This document shows positions 17,644 through 26,653 of a stretch of DNA of 64,000 nt, piece by piece (the stretch's first letter is position 1; each line of letters starts with the position of its first letter). The notes below the pieces were generated by a model that made no database searches, was not told the DNA's origin, and saw only the letters and a list, made by a program, of their open reading frames with translations. Made by a program: the position numbers and the translations under genes. Origin of the DNA: Flavobacteriaceae bacterium (GTDB taxonomy: Bacteria > Bacteroidota > Bacteroidia > Flavobacteriales > Flavobacteriaceae); NCBI GenBank assembly GCA_947483075.1, contig CANKLE010000003.1, positions 62,001 to 126,000 on the forward strand. Direction: 5' to 3'.

Positions 17644-18969
17644 ATGAAGAAATTACTTGGCCTTATTGCAATACTTATTGTTTTTTCTTGCTCCACAAGC
17701 TCAGATGGCAATGGAAATTCAACAACTACAGTTGTTCCAATAGTGCCCACAAATTTGACAAGTGAGATAGTAAACAACCAAGTTAAATTAAATTGGAATG
17801 ATAGTTCCACTAACGAGTCTGGATTTAAAATAGACCGCAAAGAAGGCACAGGAAGTTGGTCTGTAAACTTTGCCTCTGTGGCCACCGATATTGAAACCTA
17901 TACTGATGCCGTAGTAACTTTAGGCTCAACCTATACATACCGTGTTTATTCCTATAATTCTGTTGGGCCCTCTTTAGGTTACTCAAATACCGTTACCGTT
18001 ACTATTCCTACAACAGCTACACTTGCTACACTAACCACCACAGCCGTAAGTGGCATTACCACTTCTGCTGCCGCAACTGGCGGAACCATTACAAACGATG
18101 GGGGAGCTCCAATAACTGCTCGCGGAGTGGTGTGGAGTAACTTACCTAACCCAACCATAGATTTAGCCACCAAAACAACGGATGGTTCTGGAATTGGCAC
18201 ATATAGCAGCGCTATTTCAGGTTTGAACCCCAATTGGGATTACCACGTGCGTGCCTATGCCACCAATAGTGCAGGAACGGCTTACGGCAACGAAATTACC
18301 TTTACTACTTTACAAAACTCCACCGCTATCAATGTACCTGGACCGAATGTAACCGATATTGATGGAAATGTTTACCAGTCTGTAACTAATTGCAATCAAA
18401 CTTGGACTAAAAGCAATTTAAATGTATCAAAATACAGTGATGGCACCCCCATTCCTCAAGTAACTGACCCAACCCAATGGGCTAACTTAACCACAGGTGC
18501 TTGGTGTTATTATAATAATGACTCAGCGAATGGAATTATATATGGTAAACTCTATAATTGGTATGCAGTGGCAGGCATCTATGATGCAGCTTCAGCTTCC
18601 AATCCTTCATTGAGAAAGAAATTAGCGCCCATTGGTTGGCACGTTCCCAGCGATTCTGAATGGACTCAGCTAACAGATTGCTTAGGGGGAAAATCGGTTG
18701 CTGGTGGTAAAATGAAATCGGAAGGTACAACGCTCTGGTTAGCTCCAAACACACTCGCCACCAACGAATCGGGTTATACAGGTCTTCCTGCAGGTTATCG
18801 CAATCACTATGGAACATACAACGAAATTGGCAACTACGGCGTCTGGTGGAGTTCAACAGAGAACGCACCATATGCTTGGAGCCGCAGCCTGGTTTCCTAC
18901 GATGATAGCGCATTCACAAGCAGCAACTATAAGCTAGACGGTAAATCAGTTCGTTGCTTAAAGGATTAA
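17644..18969 (+). CDS. FnIII-FISUMP lipoprotein, copy 2
   Basis: A 441-residue paralogue of the preceding protein. The start at 17644 gives MKKLLGLIAILIVFSC with lipobox FSCS, followed by the same TSSDGNGNSTTTVVP linker as copy 1. It has one FnIII domain, then an extra ~95-residue Fn3-like module (GGTITNDGGAPITARGVVWS to NEITFTT) that copy 1 lacks, then the FISUMP domain ending VRCLKD. A hairpin terminator lies 110 bp downstream. The pair arose by tandem duplication followed by domain gain or loss. Confidence 0.85.
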   Translation: MKKLLGLIAILIVFSCSTSSDGNGNSTTTVVPIVPTNLTSEIVNNQVKLNWNDSSTNESGFKIDRKEGTGSWSVNFASVATDIETYTDAVVTLGSTYTYRVYSYNSVGPSLGYSNTVTVTIPTTATLATLTTTAVSGITTSAAATGGTITNDGGAPITARGVVWSNLPNPTIDLATKTTDGSGIGTYSSAISGLNPNWDYHVRAYATNSAGTAYGNEITFTTLQNSTAINVPGPNVTDIDGNVYQSVTNCNQTWTKSNLNVSKYSDGTPIPQVTDPTQWANLTTGAWCYYNNDSANGIIYGKLYNWYAVAGIYDAASASNPSLRKKLAPIGWHVPSDSEWTQLTDCLGGKSVAGGKMKSEGTTLWLAPNTLATNESGYTGLPAGYRNHYGTYNEIGNYGVWWSSTENAPYAWSRSLVSYDDSAFTSSNYKLDGKSVRCLKD

Positions 18970-19078
18970 AACTTTTTTCTATTTGACCAATTGAAAAATT
19001 TAGTCATGCTGTGCAAATGGTCTTTAATGCTTAACATGAATAATTATTATTTAAAATAAATTTTCATCCATACACAAT

Positions 19079-19106
19079 TAAAGGGCTACTAAGCCCTTTT
19101 TTTATT
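19079..19106 (+). terminator. Rho-independent terminator after the FISUMP lipoprotein pair
   Basis: A perfect 7-bp stem AAGGGCT/AGCCCTT with a 4-nt loop, followed immediately by a T-run. It lies about 110 bp after the second lipoprotein gene in the correct orientation. Confidence 0.8.
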
Positions 19107-19501
19107 GCAACATCTGATAGGCTAAAAACCAAATAGTTAATATCATTAAGTACATAAAATAATTTTTGTCTATCAAAATGAAGTTAGTTTGCTTTATGGC
19201 GCAGAAATTCGCCGTTTAAGCCTTTTTATTTAAAAACACGAAGTTCTTTGAGGGCTGTAGAAATTGAAGCTTTAAGAGCTAAAAAAAAACGCACTTGCTG
19301 TAGGACAACAATTAGTAATTATGATTCAACTTATTTTATTGATAGTATGAATAATACTAAAAATTTTGAAATATTTTTTTAGTTGTAAATTATCAGTAAA
19401 AAGGTGTTGAAATAGGTAGGAGGAACTTAAAAGTAGTATGCAAATAATATGCAAAAATAAAAAAAGGATTACAAAACTAATTGTAACCCATTGATTATCA
19501 G
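19107..19501. other. Gene-free islet edge with a possible frameshifted coding relic
   Basis: No intact gene is seen in this ~395-bp stretch. Around 19246-19350 the forward strand reads as coding-like (EIEALRAK), and the frame is interrupted at a run of nine A. Removing one A would let the frame continue as NALAVGQQLVIMIQL before a stop. This suggests a small decayed gene. The right edge abuts the tRNA-Arg 3' end. Confidence 0.35.
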
Positions 19502-19575
<74 letters not shown>

Positions 19576-19579
19576 GTTG

Positions 19580-19654
19580 TCGGGGTGGCAGGATTCGAAC
19601 CTGCGGCCTCCTGCTCCCAAAGCAGGCGCGATAACCGGGCTACGCTACACCCCG
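19580..19654 (-). tRNA. tRNA-Pro (anticodon TGG)
   Basis: A 75-nt cloverleaf on the minus strand with acceptor stem CGGGGTG/CACCCCG and discriminator A. The anticodon loop is TTTGGGA and the T-loop is TTCGAAT. It lies 4 bp upstream of tRNA-Arg in the same transcript. Confidence 0.95.
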
Positions 19655-19666
19655 AAGGATAAAAAG

Positions 19667-19753
19667 CGGAGAGTAAGGGATTCGAACCCTTGGTACAGTT
19701 TCCCATACGCATGTTTAGCAAACATGTCCTTTCGGCCTCTCAGGCAACTCTCC
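19667..19753 (-). tRNA. tRNA-Ser (anticodon GCT)
   Basis: An 87-nt class II tRNA on the minus strand with a long variable arm. The acceptor stem is GGAGAGT/ACTCTCC with discriminator G, as expected for serine. The anticodon loop TTGCTAA gives GCT. It is the first gene of the three-tRNA operon. Confidence 0.95.
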
Positions 19754-19785
19754 AAGCTCAAAGAACGAATTCATTTTAGCGGTTG

Positions 19786-19816
19786 CAAACTTAACTTTTC
19801 ATTCGTAATCTAACAA
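19786..19816 (-). promoter_or_regulatory. Bacteroidetes-type promoter of the Ser-Pro-Arg tRNA operon
   Basis: On the minus strand a -33 TTG (19814-19816) and a -7 TAAGTTTG (19786-19793) are separated by 20 bp. This matches the Flavobacterium promoter pattern TTG-N17-23-TAnnTTTG. Transcription would start about 25 nt before tRNA-Ser. Confidence 0.75.
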
Positions 19817-19911
19817 CAAATTCGGGCTTTTTTTTTCGTTTTTTTTCTGCCAAATATAAAACCAGCTCAAAGTCAGTAGTATACTCTGTATCGAACTCCG
19901 TTTATTATTTC

Positions 19912-19919
19912 TATATTTG
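19912..19919 (+). promoter_or_regulatory. -7 promoter element of the D-Ala-D-Ala dipeptidase gene
   Basis: TATATTTG matches TAnnTTTG and lies 20 bp before the ATG at 19939, giving a very short leader. No clear -33 TTG was found at the usual spacing. Confidence 0.5.
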
Positions 19920-19938
19920 AATTTCAAAACGCACTACC

Positions 19939-20571
19939 ATGAAAAAACACCTGATTTTACTGCTGTTTCTTGCCGCCAATCTTCAAATAAACGCACAAAT
20001 AAAAGAAATTATAAATCCTCTTGCCGACAGTACTTTTGTAAAAGTGAGCGACTATAGTTCGGCATTTGTATATGATTTAAAGTATGCTACAACCAATAAT
20101 TTCTTAGGCGAACAAGTATACCAATGCGGGGAATGTTATTTGCGTTACAAAACGCTGCAGTCCTTACTTGTGGCCCAAAATAAAATCAAAGCAAAAGGCT
20201 ATCGATTTAAGTTTTTTGATTGTTACAGACCCCTTGCTGTACAAAAAAAAATGTGGACCTTGGTTTCTGATCCTGCCTACGTAGCCGATCCTGCAAAAGG
20301 GTCAATGCACAATAGAGGCGGAGCAGTTGATTTGACTCTTGTTGATGAAAAAGGCAACGAATTAGATTTTGGTACTTCGTTTGATTTTTTTGGGGAACAA
20401 GCCAGTCATTCTTATACCGAATTACCCAAAGATGTCCTTAAAAACAGAGCCTATCTTAAAAAAGTGATGACCGAAAGTGGGTTTACCATTTTTCCTTCAG
20501 AATGGTGGCACTACAATATCGCAAATGGGGAAGAATTTCCAGTGGCCGATTTTCAGTGGCCTTGTAACTAA
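19939..20571 (+). CDS. D-alanyl-D-alanine dipeptidase (VanX/DdpX-like, peptidase M15D)
   Basis: A 210-residue secreted zinc dipeptidase with a signal peptide ending at INAQ (residue 20). The M15 metal ligands are visible: H124 and D131 in SMHNRGGAVD, and H191 in SEWWHYN, with E188 as the likely general base. Arg97 in DCYRPL fits the conserved substrate-binding Arg. It would hydrolyse free D-Ala-D-Ala in the periplasm for cell-wall turnover. No vanH/vanA-type genes are nearby, so glycopeptide resistance is not implied. Its stop overlaps the stop of the convergent gene by 4 nt. Confidence 0.9.
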   Translation: MKKHLILLLFLAANLQINAQIKEIINPLADSTFVKVSDYSSAFVYDLKYATTNNFLGEQVYQCGECYLRYKTLQSLLVAQNKIKAKGYRFKFFDCYRPLAVQKKMWTLVSDPAYVADPAKGSMHNRGGAVDLTLVDEKGNELDFGTSFDFFGEQASHSYTELPKDVLKNRAYLKKVMTESGFTIFPSEWWHYNIANGEEFPVADFQWPCN

Positions 20572-21140
20572 TTGCCTTCTATACAAGGAAAAATGTGCAT
20601 AAAATAATCTTCGGGCGCATACAATTGGCCGTCCAATTCAGATTTTAAGGCCTTTTTATAGACATAATCTACAACATCAGTAGCAAATTTTATGCGGATA
20701 AAGGAAACGGGGTTGTCCTTGAGTGCTTGGTAATCGTCTTTGCGAAATAAGAATGTCCCTGTCATAATGCGGTTATTGATGCCTTTTTCGTCGCGCACCA
20801 ATGATCCACAAGATTCTTGTTGGGTGTGAATCAAGGTCACAATTTTTCCGTTCTGCAACTGAATGAACAATTTCGAATTGGCATCCAAACATTTTGCTTT
20901 TATAAAATCGGAACTTTTTTCTATAAACTGCACATTCAACGCCGGCACGCCATCGGTAACGGTTATAGAATTAAATAAATAACTGGCATTTCCTGCAAAA
21001 TTGCGTTCAAAAACCAAATAGTCTTTCGTGGTTTTATAGGTGCCAATCGAATCGCTAATGTTTTGGGTGTATTCACAGGGCGATTGTGCCCATAAAAAGG
21101 TGCCAAAGAAAAAGAAGAAAAGGCTGCTACTTATTTTCAT
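20568..21140 (-). CDS. Secreted protein of unknown function
   Basis: A 190-residue protein with a signal peptide ending near LWAQ. The mature part contains a single predicted globular beta-rich domain with several Cys residues and a C-terminal stretch FIRIKFATDVVDYVYKKALKSELDG. I recognise no family. The start overlaps the end of the methyltransferase gene by 14 nt, so it is the last gene of a minus-strand series. Confidence 0.65.
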   Translation of the reverse strand: MKISSSLFFFFFGTFLWAQSPCEYTQNISDSIGTYKTTKDYLVFERNFAGNASYLFNSITVTDGVPALNVQFIEKSSDFIKAKCLDANSKLFIQLQNGKIVTLIHTQQESCGSLVRDEKGINNRIMTGTFLFRKDDYQALKDNPVSFIRIKFATDVVDYVYKKALKSELDGQLYAPEDYFMHIFPCIEGN

Positions 21141-22323
21141 GGGTTCGAATTATTTTGCTGCAAAGTAAAACTATTTTTTGGTTGTTCAGGTCGGTGGTAA
21201 AAAACCAATATTGATTGCCGCCGTCTTTGATTTTCCATTTTTTACGGATTTCCTCGACCGAATCGGGAAAATTGCGCACACTTATATTGGCTTTGCAATT
21301 CATCAGTTTTTTCATTTCTGTTTTATGGTAGGGCAAACAGGCTTCTACCTTAAAAGCTCTGCCGGGAAAATCCACCAACTCAGCATGGGTATACAAATGC
21401 GAATGTTCGTGTAGTTTTGAGACTCCCTGTCTTAGCGCAACTGCAGTAAATTCGCCCGATTTCATAATGGCGCTGTTGGCTTCGTACAAATAGGTCTGGG
21501 GCAAGGAATAGGAACAAACAACTGCCGAATTCGTTTCAAAAGAAACCTCTTCGATGCCGTGTTTACTATAGTTTATGGTGTGGATAGTTGGTTGTTGCGC
21601 AGCTGATTTACTCAATACCCAAAGCAATTCTTTCACTTCATTTTCAACTGCTACGATGTGTATTTCTTCTACCTGCTTCAATGAATTTATTCCCGAACGG
21701 ATATCGAGTATAGGAGCCGTTTTGAGCAGGATTTTCTGACTATGTGCAAAAAGCAATTCTAGATTTTCAGGCACATTGGGCAAACAATCTTCCAACAAAA
21801 ATACTTTGCCTTTGGCGCCATTTCGACGGGACGGATCGATATAAATCCAATCGAATTGCTTGGCAGATTGTTGCAAATAATCCAAACTATTTCCTGCCAC
21901 AAAGTCTACATTTTTAACGCCAAATACGCCAAAATTATGTTGCACAATTGCCGACAGATCGGCTGATAATTCGCAATGGGTAACCTTTTTAATTTGTTTG
22001 GCAAAATAATAACAGTCTACTCCCATACCTCCTGTAAGGTCTATAAGGGAATTGCCTTGAACCAAAGAAGCTTTATAGGCCGCTGTAATTTCTGAGGAAC
22101 TTTGTTCGACCGATACTTTTACCGGATAAATCACCGAAGAGCCTGCAAACCAAGTAGGAAGTTTGGTTGCACACTTTTGCTTGGATTGTATTTGCTGAAT
22201 GATTTCTAACCAAGGAACGGCCGGAAAGGGATTTTTTTGAAGCGCTAAGGTGCTGCAATCGGCATCCCAATGCGTTGAGATGTAATCCTGAATCTCTTTA
22301 TGTAGTAGCAATTCGATTTGCAA
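21127..22323 (-). CDS. Class I SAM-dependent methyltransferase with C-terminal THUMP-like domain
   Basis: A 398-residue protein. The SAM-binding motif I is LIDLTGGMGVDCYYFAK near residues 97-113, and the motif IV-like FDWIYIDPSRRNGAKGKVF follows near 157-175. The C-terminal third (VDFPGRAFKVEACLPYHKTEMKKLMN and SVRNFPDSVEEIRKKWKIKDGG) matches the THUMP-like RNA-binding module that accompanies predicted RNA methyltransferases of Bacteroidetes. The likely role is RNA base methylation. The target is unknown. Confidence 0.8.
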   Translation of the reverse strand: MQIELLLHKEIQDYISTHWDADCSTLALQKNPFPAVPWLEIIQQIQSKQKCATKLPTWFAGSSVIYPVKVSVEQSSSEITAAYKASLVQGNSLIDLTGGMGVDCYYFAKQIKKVTHCELSADLSAIVQHNFGVFGVKNVDFVAGNSLDYLQQSAKQFDWIYIDPSRRNGAKGKVFLLEDCLPNVPENLELLFAHSQKILLKTAPILDIRSGINSLKQVEEIHIVAVENEVKELLWVLSKSAAQQPTIHTINYSKHGIEEVSFETNSAVVCSYSLPQTYLYEANSAIMKSGEFTAVALRQGVSKLHEHSHLYTHAELVDFPGRAFKVEACLPYHKTEMKKLMNCKANISVRNFPDSVEEIRKKWKIKDGGNQYWFFTTDLNNQKIVLLCSKIIRTHENK

Positions 22324-22326
22324 GAC

Positions 22327-22965
22327 TTAGCGGGTAAAAATATAGTTGATCAGGTTGGCCCCCATTTTTAAAGCTTTAAGATGAACTTCTGCAGGATCAT
22401 GGTGTACGTCTTCGTCTTCCCATCCGTCACCCAAATCAACTTCGTAGGTATACAACAAAACCAAGCGGTTTTCTACAAAAATACCAAAGGCTTGCGGCCG
22501 TTTGTTGTCGTGTTCGTGAATTTTCGGAATGCCTGCAGGAAAGGGAAATGGTTTTTGAAAAAGCGGGTGGTTTGCAGCTAATTCTTGCAAAGCTTGGTTG
22601 GGGAATAATTTTTTTATTTCTTTTCGAATAAATTCATCCATGCCATAGTTGTCATCAATGTGCAAAAAACCACCACTAGATAAGTACTTCTGCAAATTTT
22701 CGACATCGGCCGGACTAAAGACCACATTGCCATGCCCAGTCATGTGCACAAAAGAATAGGAAAACAAATCGGGACTACTGGGAGTTACTGTTGCGGGTTT
22801 GAGTTTTATTGCCGTGCCAATGTTTTGGTTGCAAAATTTAATCAAATTGGGCAAGGAGGTAGGATTAGCATACCAATCGCCACCACCACTGTATTTGAGC
22901 AGCGCAATTTCCTGTCCAAATGACAAGCCAAAACATAGTAAAAGCAGCAGGCAATAGCGATTCAT
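22327..22965 (-). CDS. DUF4159 domain-containing protein
   Basis: A 212-residue secreted protein with a signal peptide ending at SFGQ. Nearly the whole mature chain fits DUF4159, a domain with a glutamine-amidotransferase-like fold: HMTGHGNVVFSPADVENLQKYLSSGGFLHIDDNYGMDEFIRKEI. It often occurs beside MoxR/VWA-type genes, but none is present here. It is 3 bp upstream of the methyltransferase gene in the same transcript. The function is unknown. Confidence 0.8.
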   Translation of the reverse strand: MNRYCLLLLLCFGLSFGQEIALLKYSGGGDWYANPTSLPNLIKFCNQNIGTAIKLKPATVTPSSPDLFSYSFVHMTGHGNVVFSPADVENLQKYLSSGGFLHIDDNYGMDEFIRKEIKKLFPNQALQELAANHPLFQKPFPFPAGIPKIHEHDNKRPQAFGIFVENRLVLLYTYEVDLGDGWEDEDVHHDPAEVHLKALKMGANLINYIFTR

Positions 22966-22968
22966 GGT

Positions 22969-24720
22969 TTATTTTTTGATGATTTTCTGGGTAACTTTTC
23001 CGGTTTTAGCAGAAAGCGTTATAAAATATACGCCCGAATTCAGGTTTCGTAAATCAATACTGGTTGTTTTAAATGGAACAGAATCGGTTCGTATTTCTCG
23101 GCCATCCAAACCAAATACTTGTACTTTCTCTACCAGTACACTGCTTTCTATTTGAACCACATCGAGTACGGGATTGGGTTTTATTTTTACCTCATTGGCA
23201 GAAAATGAAGGCGTTCCCAAAACCAATAGTGTTGTTACCGCCAATCGATTGGTTAGTGTATTTCGGCTTTCACAACCCCCATTACTTTGGGCTGCAAAAT
23301 AGGTGTTGTTATTGGTCAATAAAGTCGTATTGGGCAAAGAAGTTCCGCCTACAGGAGCATCATACCAAACAATTCCAGATCCAATTACAGTTAAATCAGC
23401 CAAAGTTTGACCGGCTGTAAAATTTTGGGTACTAGGTCCTGTAGGGGGTGTTACAAAAGGAACAACGATCACCTGAAATGGTTTTACATACACGCAACCC
23501 GTAGCCAACGATTCAATTGAAGCGTATAGTGTTTGTGTATCATTAAGTTCAAAAGCGCTAGGCGTTTGAATGTAATTGTTGGCGGTATTGCTTGCATCGG
23601 TAGGGTCCTGGTAATAGCGAATAGTATAATCGATTTCATTGAGACCATTAAGAAGATGCAAGTTGTTGGGTGTTAAATCAACAAACTGTGTTGGATTTTC
23701 AGTACTGCAAACACTGATGTCAAAAGGTTCTGCCAAGGCAGGCATGGGAACTACTATTGGGTAATCAAGCGTGCCCGAAATGTAATTGGTTTGCGTTCCA
23801 TTGGTATAGGCAACCACCGCTGCAATTTGATCGTTTTCTTGCGGACAATAGTTCCAAGGATTAGGTGCAGCATTCACAAACACCCCATTTATTTGCCAGT
23901 TTAATTGCGTTGTCGGTGCTCCTGCTGGAGTAAATCTCCAGGCCTCATTGGTGGCAGACCAGCTACCCGTGTTTCTTCCCGGTGGAACATAGGCCAAAGT
24001 ACCTGTGCTGTTTTGAATGCCCACCACTCCGTTTCCGGATATCCAAGTAGTACAGGGAGTTCTTTTATTTATGATAACCTCTATGATATTGGTGGTTTCG
24101 TGCAACACGATTTGTGAAGTTTGAAGCCCGTTGCTACCGTCACAAGAATAGGCGGGGAGTTCATTAAAATTGGCTACAAAAACCCGATTGGGGGCTACAT
24201 TTACTCCCGTATCTAATACATAAAAATTTACATTTTGAATCAACGGGTTTGTAACCGGAGGTGCACTAATATTGGTGTCCTGATAAACCCCGTAAATGGC
24301 ATTTAAAATCGGAAAGTTTGTGTTGGGTATGGTCTGATTGAAACTCCAATTACAAAATCCGTTAGGGTTATTTAAGGCAGTTCCAAAGGTGATTAAGCCA
24401 TTTGACCCCACTAAAATTTGGGTGTAATTGGTATTGAAAAAACTAAAACCAAAAGGCAGATTTACAGCAGAAGACCAAGTATCATCTGCATTTGAGTTGA
24501 TGTAAGTTCCTCCTGTAAACGGGAAGCTAGGCGCATAGGGAATGCTGCTCACGGTATACGAAGTAGTGGCTTTTCCTTCAAAGTAGGTGGCGGTTAGAGC
24601 GGTGCACTGACCGGGTGTGCAAACGGCACCGGTACTTTGCACTTCAACAGTAGCCAAGGGAGTTTGCGATTGGCTCAGTTGGGTGAAAACGAAAGCCAAG
24701 AGAACTAAACTTTTTTTCAT
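22969..24720 (-). CDS. Large secreted protein with type IX secretion (type A) sorting domain
   Basis: A 583-residue protein with a signal peptide ending SQSQ. The body carries beta-rich, Ig-like repeats (PPTGPSTQNFTAGQTLADLTVIG, GTSLPNTTLLTNNNTYFAAQSNGGCES), typical of surface adhesins and proteases secreted by gliding Flavobacteria. The last ~80 residues form the type A sorting domain: VKIKPNPVLDVVQIES, VQVFGLDGREI, LNSGVYFITL, and the ending KVTQKIIKK. The cargo function is unknown. The next upstream gene on this strand, rsmE, ends 2 bp before it. Confidence 0.85.
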   Translation of the reverse strand: MKKSLVLLAFVFTQLSQSQTPLATVEVQSTGAVCTPGQCTALTATYFEGKATTSYTVSSIPYAPSFPFTGGTYINSNADDTWSSAVNLPFGFSFFNTNYTQILVGSNGLITFGTALNNPNGFCNWSFNQTIPNTNFPILNAIYGVYQDTNISAPPVTNPLIQNVNFYVLDTGVNVAPNRVFVANFNELPAYSCDGSNGLQTSQIVLHETTNIIEVIINKRTPCTTWISGNGVVGIQNSTGTLAYVPPGRNTGSWSATNEAWRFTPAGAPTTQLNWQINGVFVNAAPNPWNYCPQENDQIAAVVAYTNGTQTNYISGTLDYPIVVPMPALAEPFDISVCSTENPTQFVDLTPNNLHLLNGLNEIDYTIRYYQDPTDASNTANNYIQTPSAFELNDTQTLYASIESLATGCVYVKPFQVIVVPFVTPPTGPSTQNFTAGQTLADLTVIGSGIVWYDAPVGGTSLPNTTLLTNNNTYFAAQSNGGCESRNTLTNRLAVTTLLVLGTPSFSANEVKIKPNPVLDVVQIESSVLVEKVQVFGLDGREIRTDSVPFKTTSIDLRNLNSGVYFITLSAKTGKVTQKIIKK

Positions 24721-24722
24721 AT

Positions 24723-25427
24723 TTATTCATTGATAAAAGCTACGCTGTGACAGGCTGCTAGTGCGGCTGTTTCGGTGCGTAAGCGGGATGAACCTAGTGT
24801 TATGGGTTGGTATTGTTGTTGTAAAGCTGCTTGTATTTCTGCAGCCGAGAAATCGCCTTCTGGGCCAATTAAAATGGTTGTATCTAGTTTGGGCAAGAGT
24901 TTTGATTTCAAGGAAAAGCGAGCTGTTTCCTCGCAATGTGCCACAAAAAGTAACCCTTCACGTTCTTCCTTTACAAAGGCGTTATAGGGAGTTAACGGAT
25001 TAAGTTTGGGCAGGTAACATTGGTTAGATTGCTTCATGGCCGAGGCAATCACTTTTTCTAATCGGTCTAAGTTGATGTGTTTGCGTTCGGCATGCTCGCA
25101 CAATATTGGTGTAATCTCATGAATTCCAATTTCGGTGGCTTTTTCTAGAAACCACTCAAATCGGTCATTCATCTTGGTGGGAGCTACGGCCAAATGCAAC
25201 CGATACTTCATCGGATTTTGAAGTTCGGCTTTCGTGATTTTTACCGTGCAATTTTTCTCAGACGCCAAGGTGATTATTGTAGTAAATAAATAACCCAATC
25301 CGTTGGTAACATGCAAGATGTCTCCATCTTTTTTACGTAAGACTTTAATTATATGTTTGCTTTCTTCCTTGTCAAAAGAAAAAACAGTATCGGTGGCAGT
25401 TAAAGCGGGATCAAAAAATAATTGCAT
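24723..25427 (-). CDS. rsmE: 16S rRNA (uracil-1498 N3)-methyltransferase
   Basis: A 234-residue SPOUT-class methyltransferase, using the ATG at 25427. A longer in-frame start would overlap tsaD and adds no homologous sequence. Recognisable parts are the N-terminal PUA-like segment (HIIKVLRKKDGDILHVTNG), EKATEIGIHEITPILCEHAERK, ILIGPEGDFSAAEI and the knot segment LGSSRLRTETAALAACH. It methylates U1498 of 16S rRNA in the assembled small subunit. It starts 1 bp after the tsaD stop. Confidence 0.92.
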   Translation of the reverse strand: MQLFFDPALTATDTVFSFDKEESKHIIKVLRKKDGDILHVTNGLGYLFTTIITLASEKNCTVKITKAELQNPMKYRLHLAVAPTKMNDRFEWFLEKATEIGIHEITPILCEHAERKHINLDRLEKVIASAMKQSNQCYLPKLNPLTPYNAFVKEEREGLLFVAHCEETARFSLKSKLLPKLDTTILIGPEGDFSAAEIQAALQQQYQPITLGSSRLRTETAALAACHSVAFINE

Positions 25428-25428
25428 C

Positions 25429-26451
25429 TTAAAAGTCAATTCGTGCTTTCGAAACCACATCGGCCGTCTCAAATTGCTGGTTCATGTATTTTTGATAGCC
25501 CACGATGCCTATCATGGCCGCATTGTCGGTGGTGTATTCAAATTTGGGAATATAGGTGGTCCACCCGTATTGTTTTTCGGCCGAAATCATAGCCGCTCGA
25601 ATGCCCGAATTGGCAGACACGCCGCCTCCAATGGCTACTTGACTTATGCCCGTTTGTTGCACCGCCATTTTTAATTTATCCATCAAAATCTGAATAATCG
25701 TGTATTGGATAGAGGCACAAATGTCGTTCAATCGTTCGCTAATAAAGTTTGGATTTTCGGCCACACTCTTTTGAATAAAATATAAAATCGCCGTTTTAAG
25801 TCCCGAAAAACTAAAATCTAAATTTGGAATTTTTGGTTTGGTGAAAGCAAATGCTTTGGGATTCCCCAATTGCGCGTATTTGTCAACTAAGGGGCCGCCA
25901 GGGTAGGGAAGCCCTAGTATTTTAGCACTTTTATCGAAGGCTTCGCCCACGGCGTCATCTGTAGTTTCGCCAATAATTTGCAAATCGGTAAAGCTATTCA
26001 CCACCACAATTTGAGTATGTCCACCCGAAATGGTGAGCGCCAAAAAAGGGAAATGAGGTTTGGGGTAACCGGGCTCGTCAATAAAATGGGCGAAAATATG
26101 GGCATGCATATGATTTACAGCAATCAAAGGAATATTCAAGGCCAATGCCAATGATTTGGCAAACGAGCTCCCAACCAGCAACGACCCCATGAGACCAGGA
26201 CCTTGTGTAAAAGCGATGGCGTTCAATTGATTTTTAGTAATTCCCGCTTTCTCCATTGCAGCAGTTACTACGGGCACTATGTTTTGTTGGTGTGCGCGGG
26301 AGGCCAATTCGGGAACTACACCCCCATATTGTTGGTGCACGAGTTGATTGGCCACAATAGTAGAGCATACTTTGTCGTTTTGAAGTATGGCTGCAGCGGT
26401 ATCGTCACAGGAGCTTTCAATCGCTAAAATATACACATCTTTTGGCGTCAT
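25429..26451 (-). CDS. tsaD: tRNA N6-threonylcarbamoyladenosine synthase subunit TsaD
   Basis: A 340-residue ASKHA-fold protein with the N-terminal IESSCDDTAA, the metal-binding HMHAH (H114 and H118), ALTISGGHTQIV, and ETTDDAVGEAFDK. The C-terminal GGGVSANSGIR and YTTDNAAMIG motifs are intact. With TsaB, TsaC and TsaE it makes t6A37 in ANN-decoding tRNAs. It is transcribed divergently from tamB and is followed by rsmE. Confidence 0.95.
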   Translation of the reverse strand: MTPKDVYILAIESSCDDTAAAILQNDKVCSTIVANQLVHQQYGGVVPELASRAHQQNIVPVVTAAMEKAGITKNQLNAIAFTQGPGLMGSLLVGSSFAKSLALALNIPLIAVNHMHAHIFAHFIDEPGYPKPHFPFLALTISGGHTQIVVVNSFTDLQIIGETTDDAVGEAFDKSAKILGLPYPGGPLVDKYAQLGNPKAFAFTKPKIPNLDFSFSGLKTAILYFIQKSVAENPNFISERLNDICASIQYTIIQILMDKLKMAVQQTGISQVAIGGGVSANSGIRAAMISAEKQYGWTTYIPKFEYTTDNAAMIGIVGYQKYMNQQFETADVVSKARIDF

Positions 26452-26653
26452 AAAGGAGAGGCTATTTTTTGAAATTAATTTTACAATTCACCATAAAAAT
26501 GGTTATTTTTACGACGTAGCCAAAATTAGCCTTTTTTTATAAATGCCATCGCATTTCAATCGTTAATTTAAATTGATGTTACACTAAAAATTTGCAGTTA
26601 TAAAACGCCCATATAAAATACTTTTTCGGTCTCTCCTCGTTCTTGTATTCGTC

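Noticed and set aside
14958-19501. Intact integrative element
   Set aside because: No integrase, transposase or relaxase is visible, and candidate direct repeats are only eight bases long.
19939-20571. Vancomycin-resistance locus
   Set aside because: A VanX-like dipeptidase alone is a normal cell-wall gene. No vanH, vanA or vanRS homologues are near.
25428-25472. Longer start for rsmE
   Set aside because: It overlaps tsaD, and the RsmE family begins at the MQLFF start used here.
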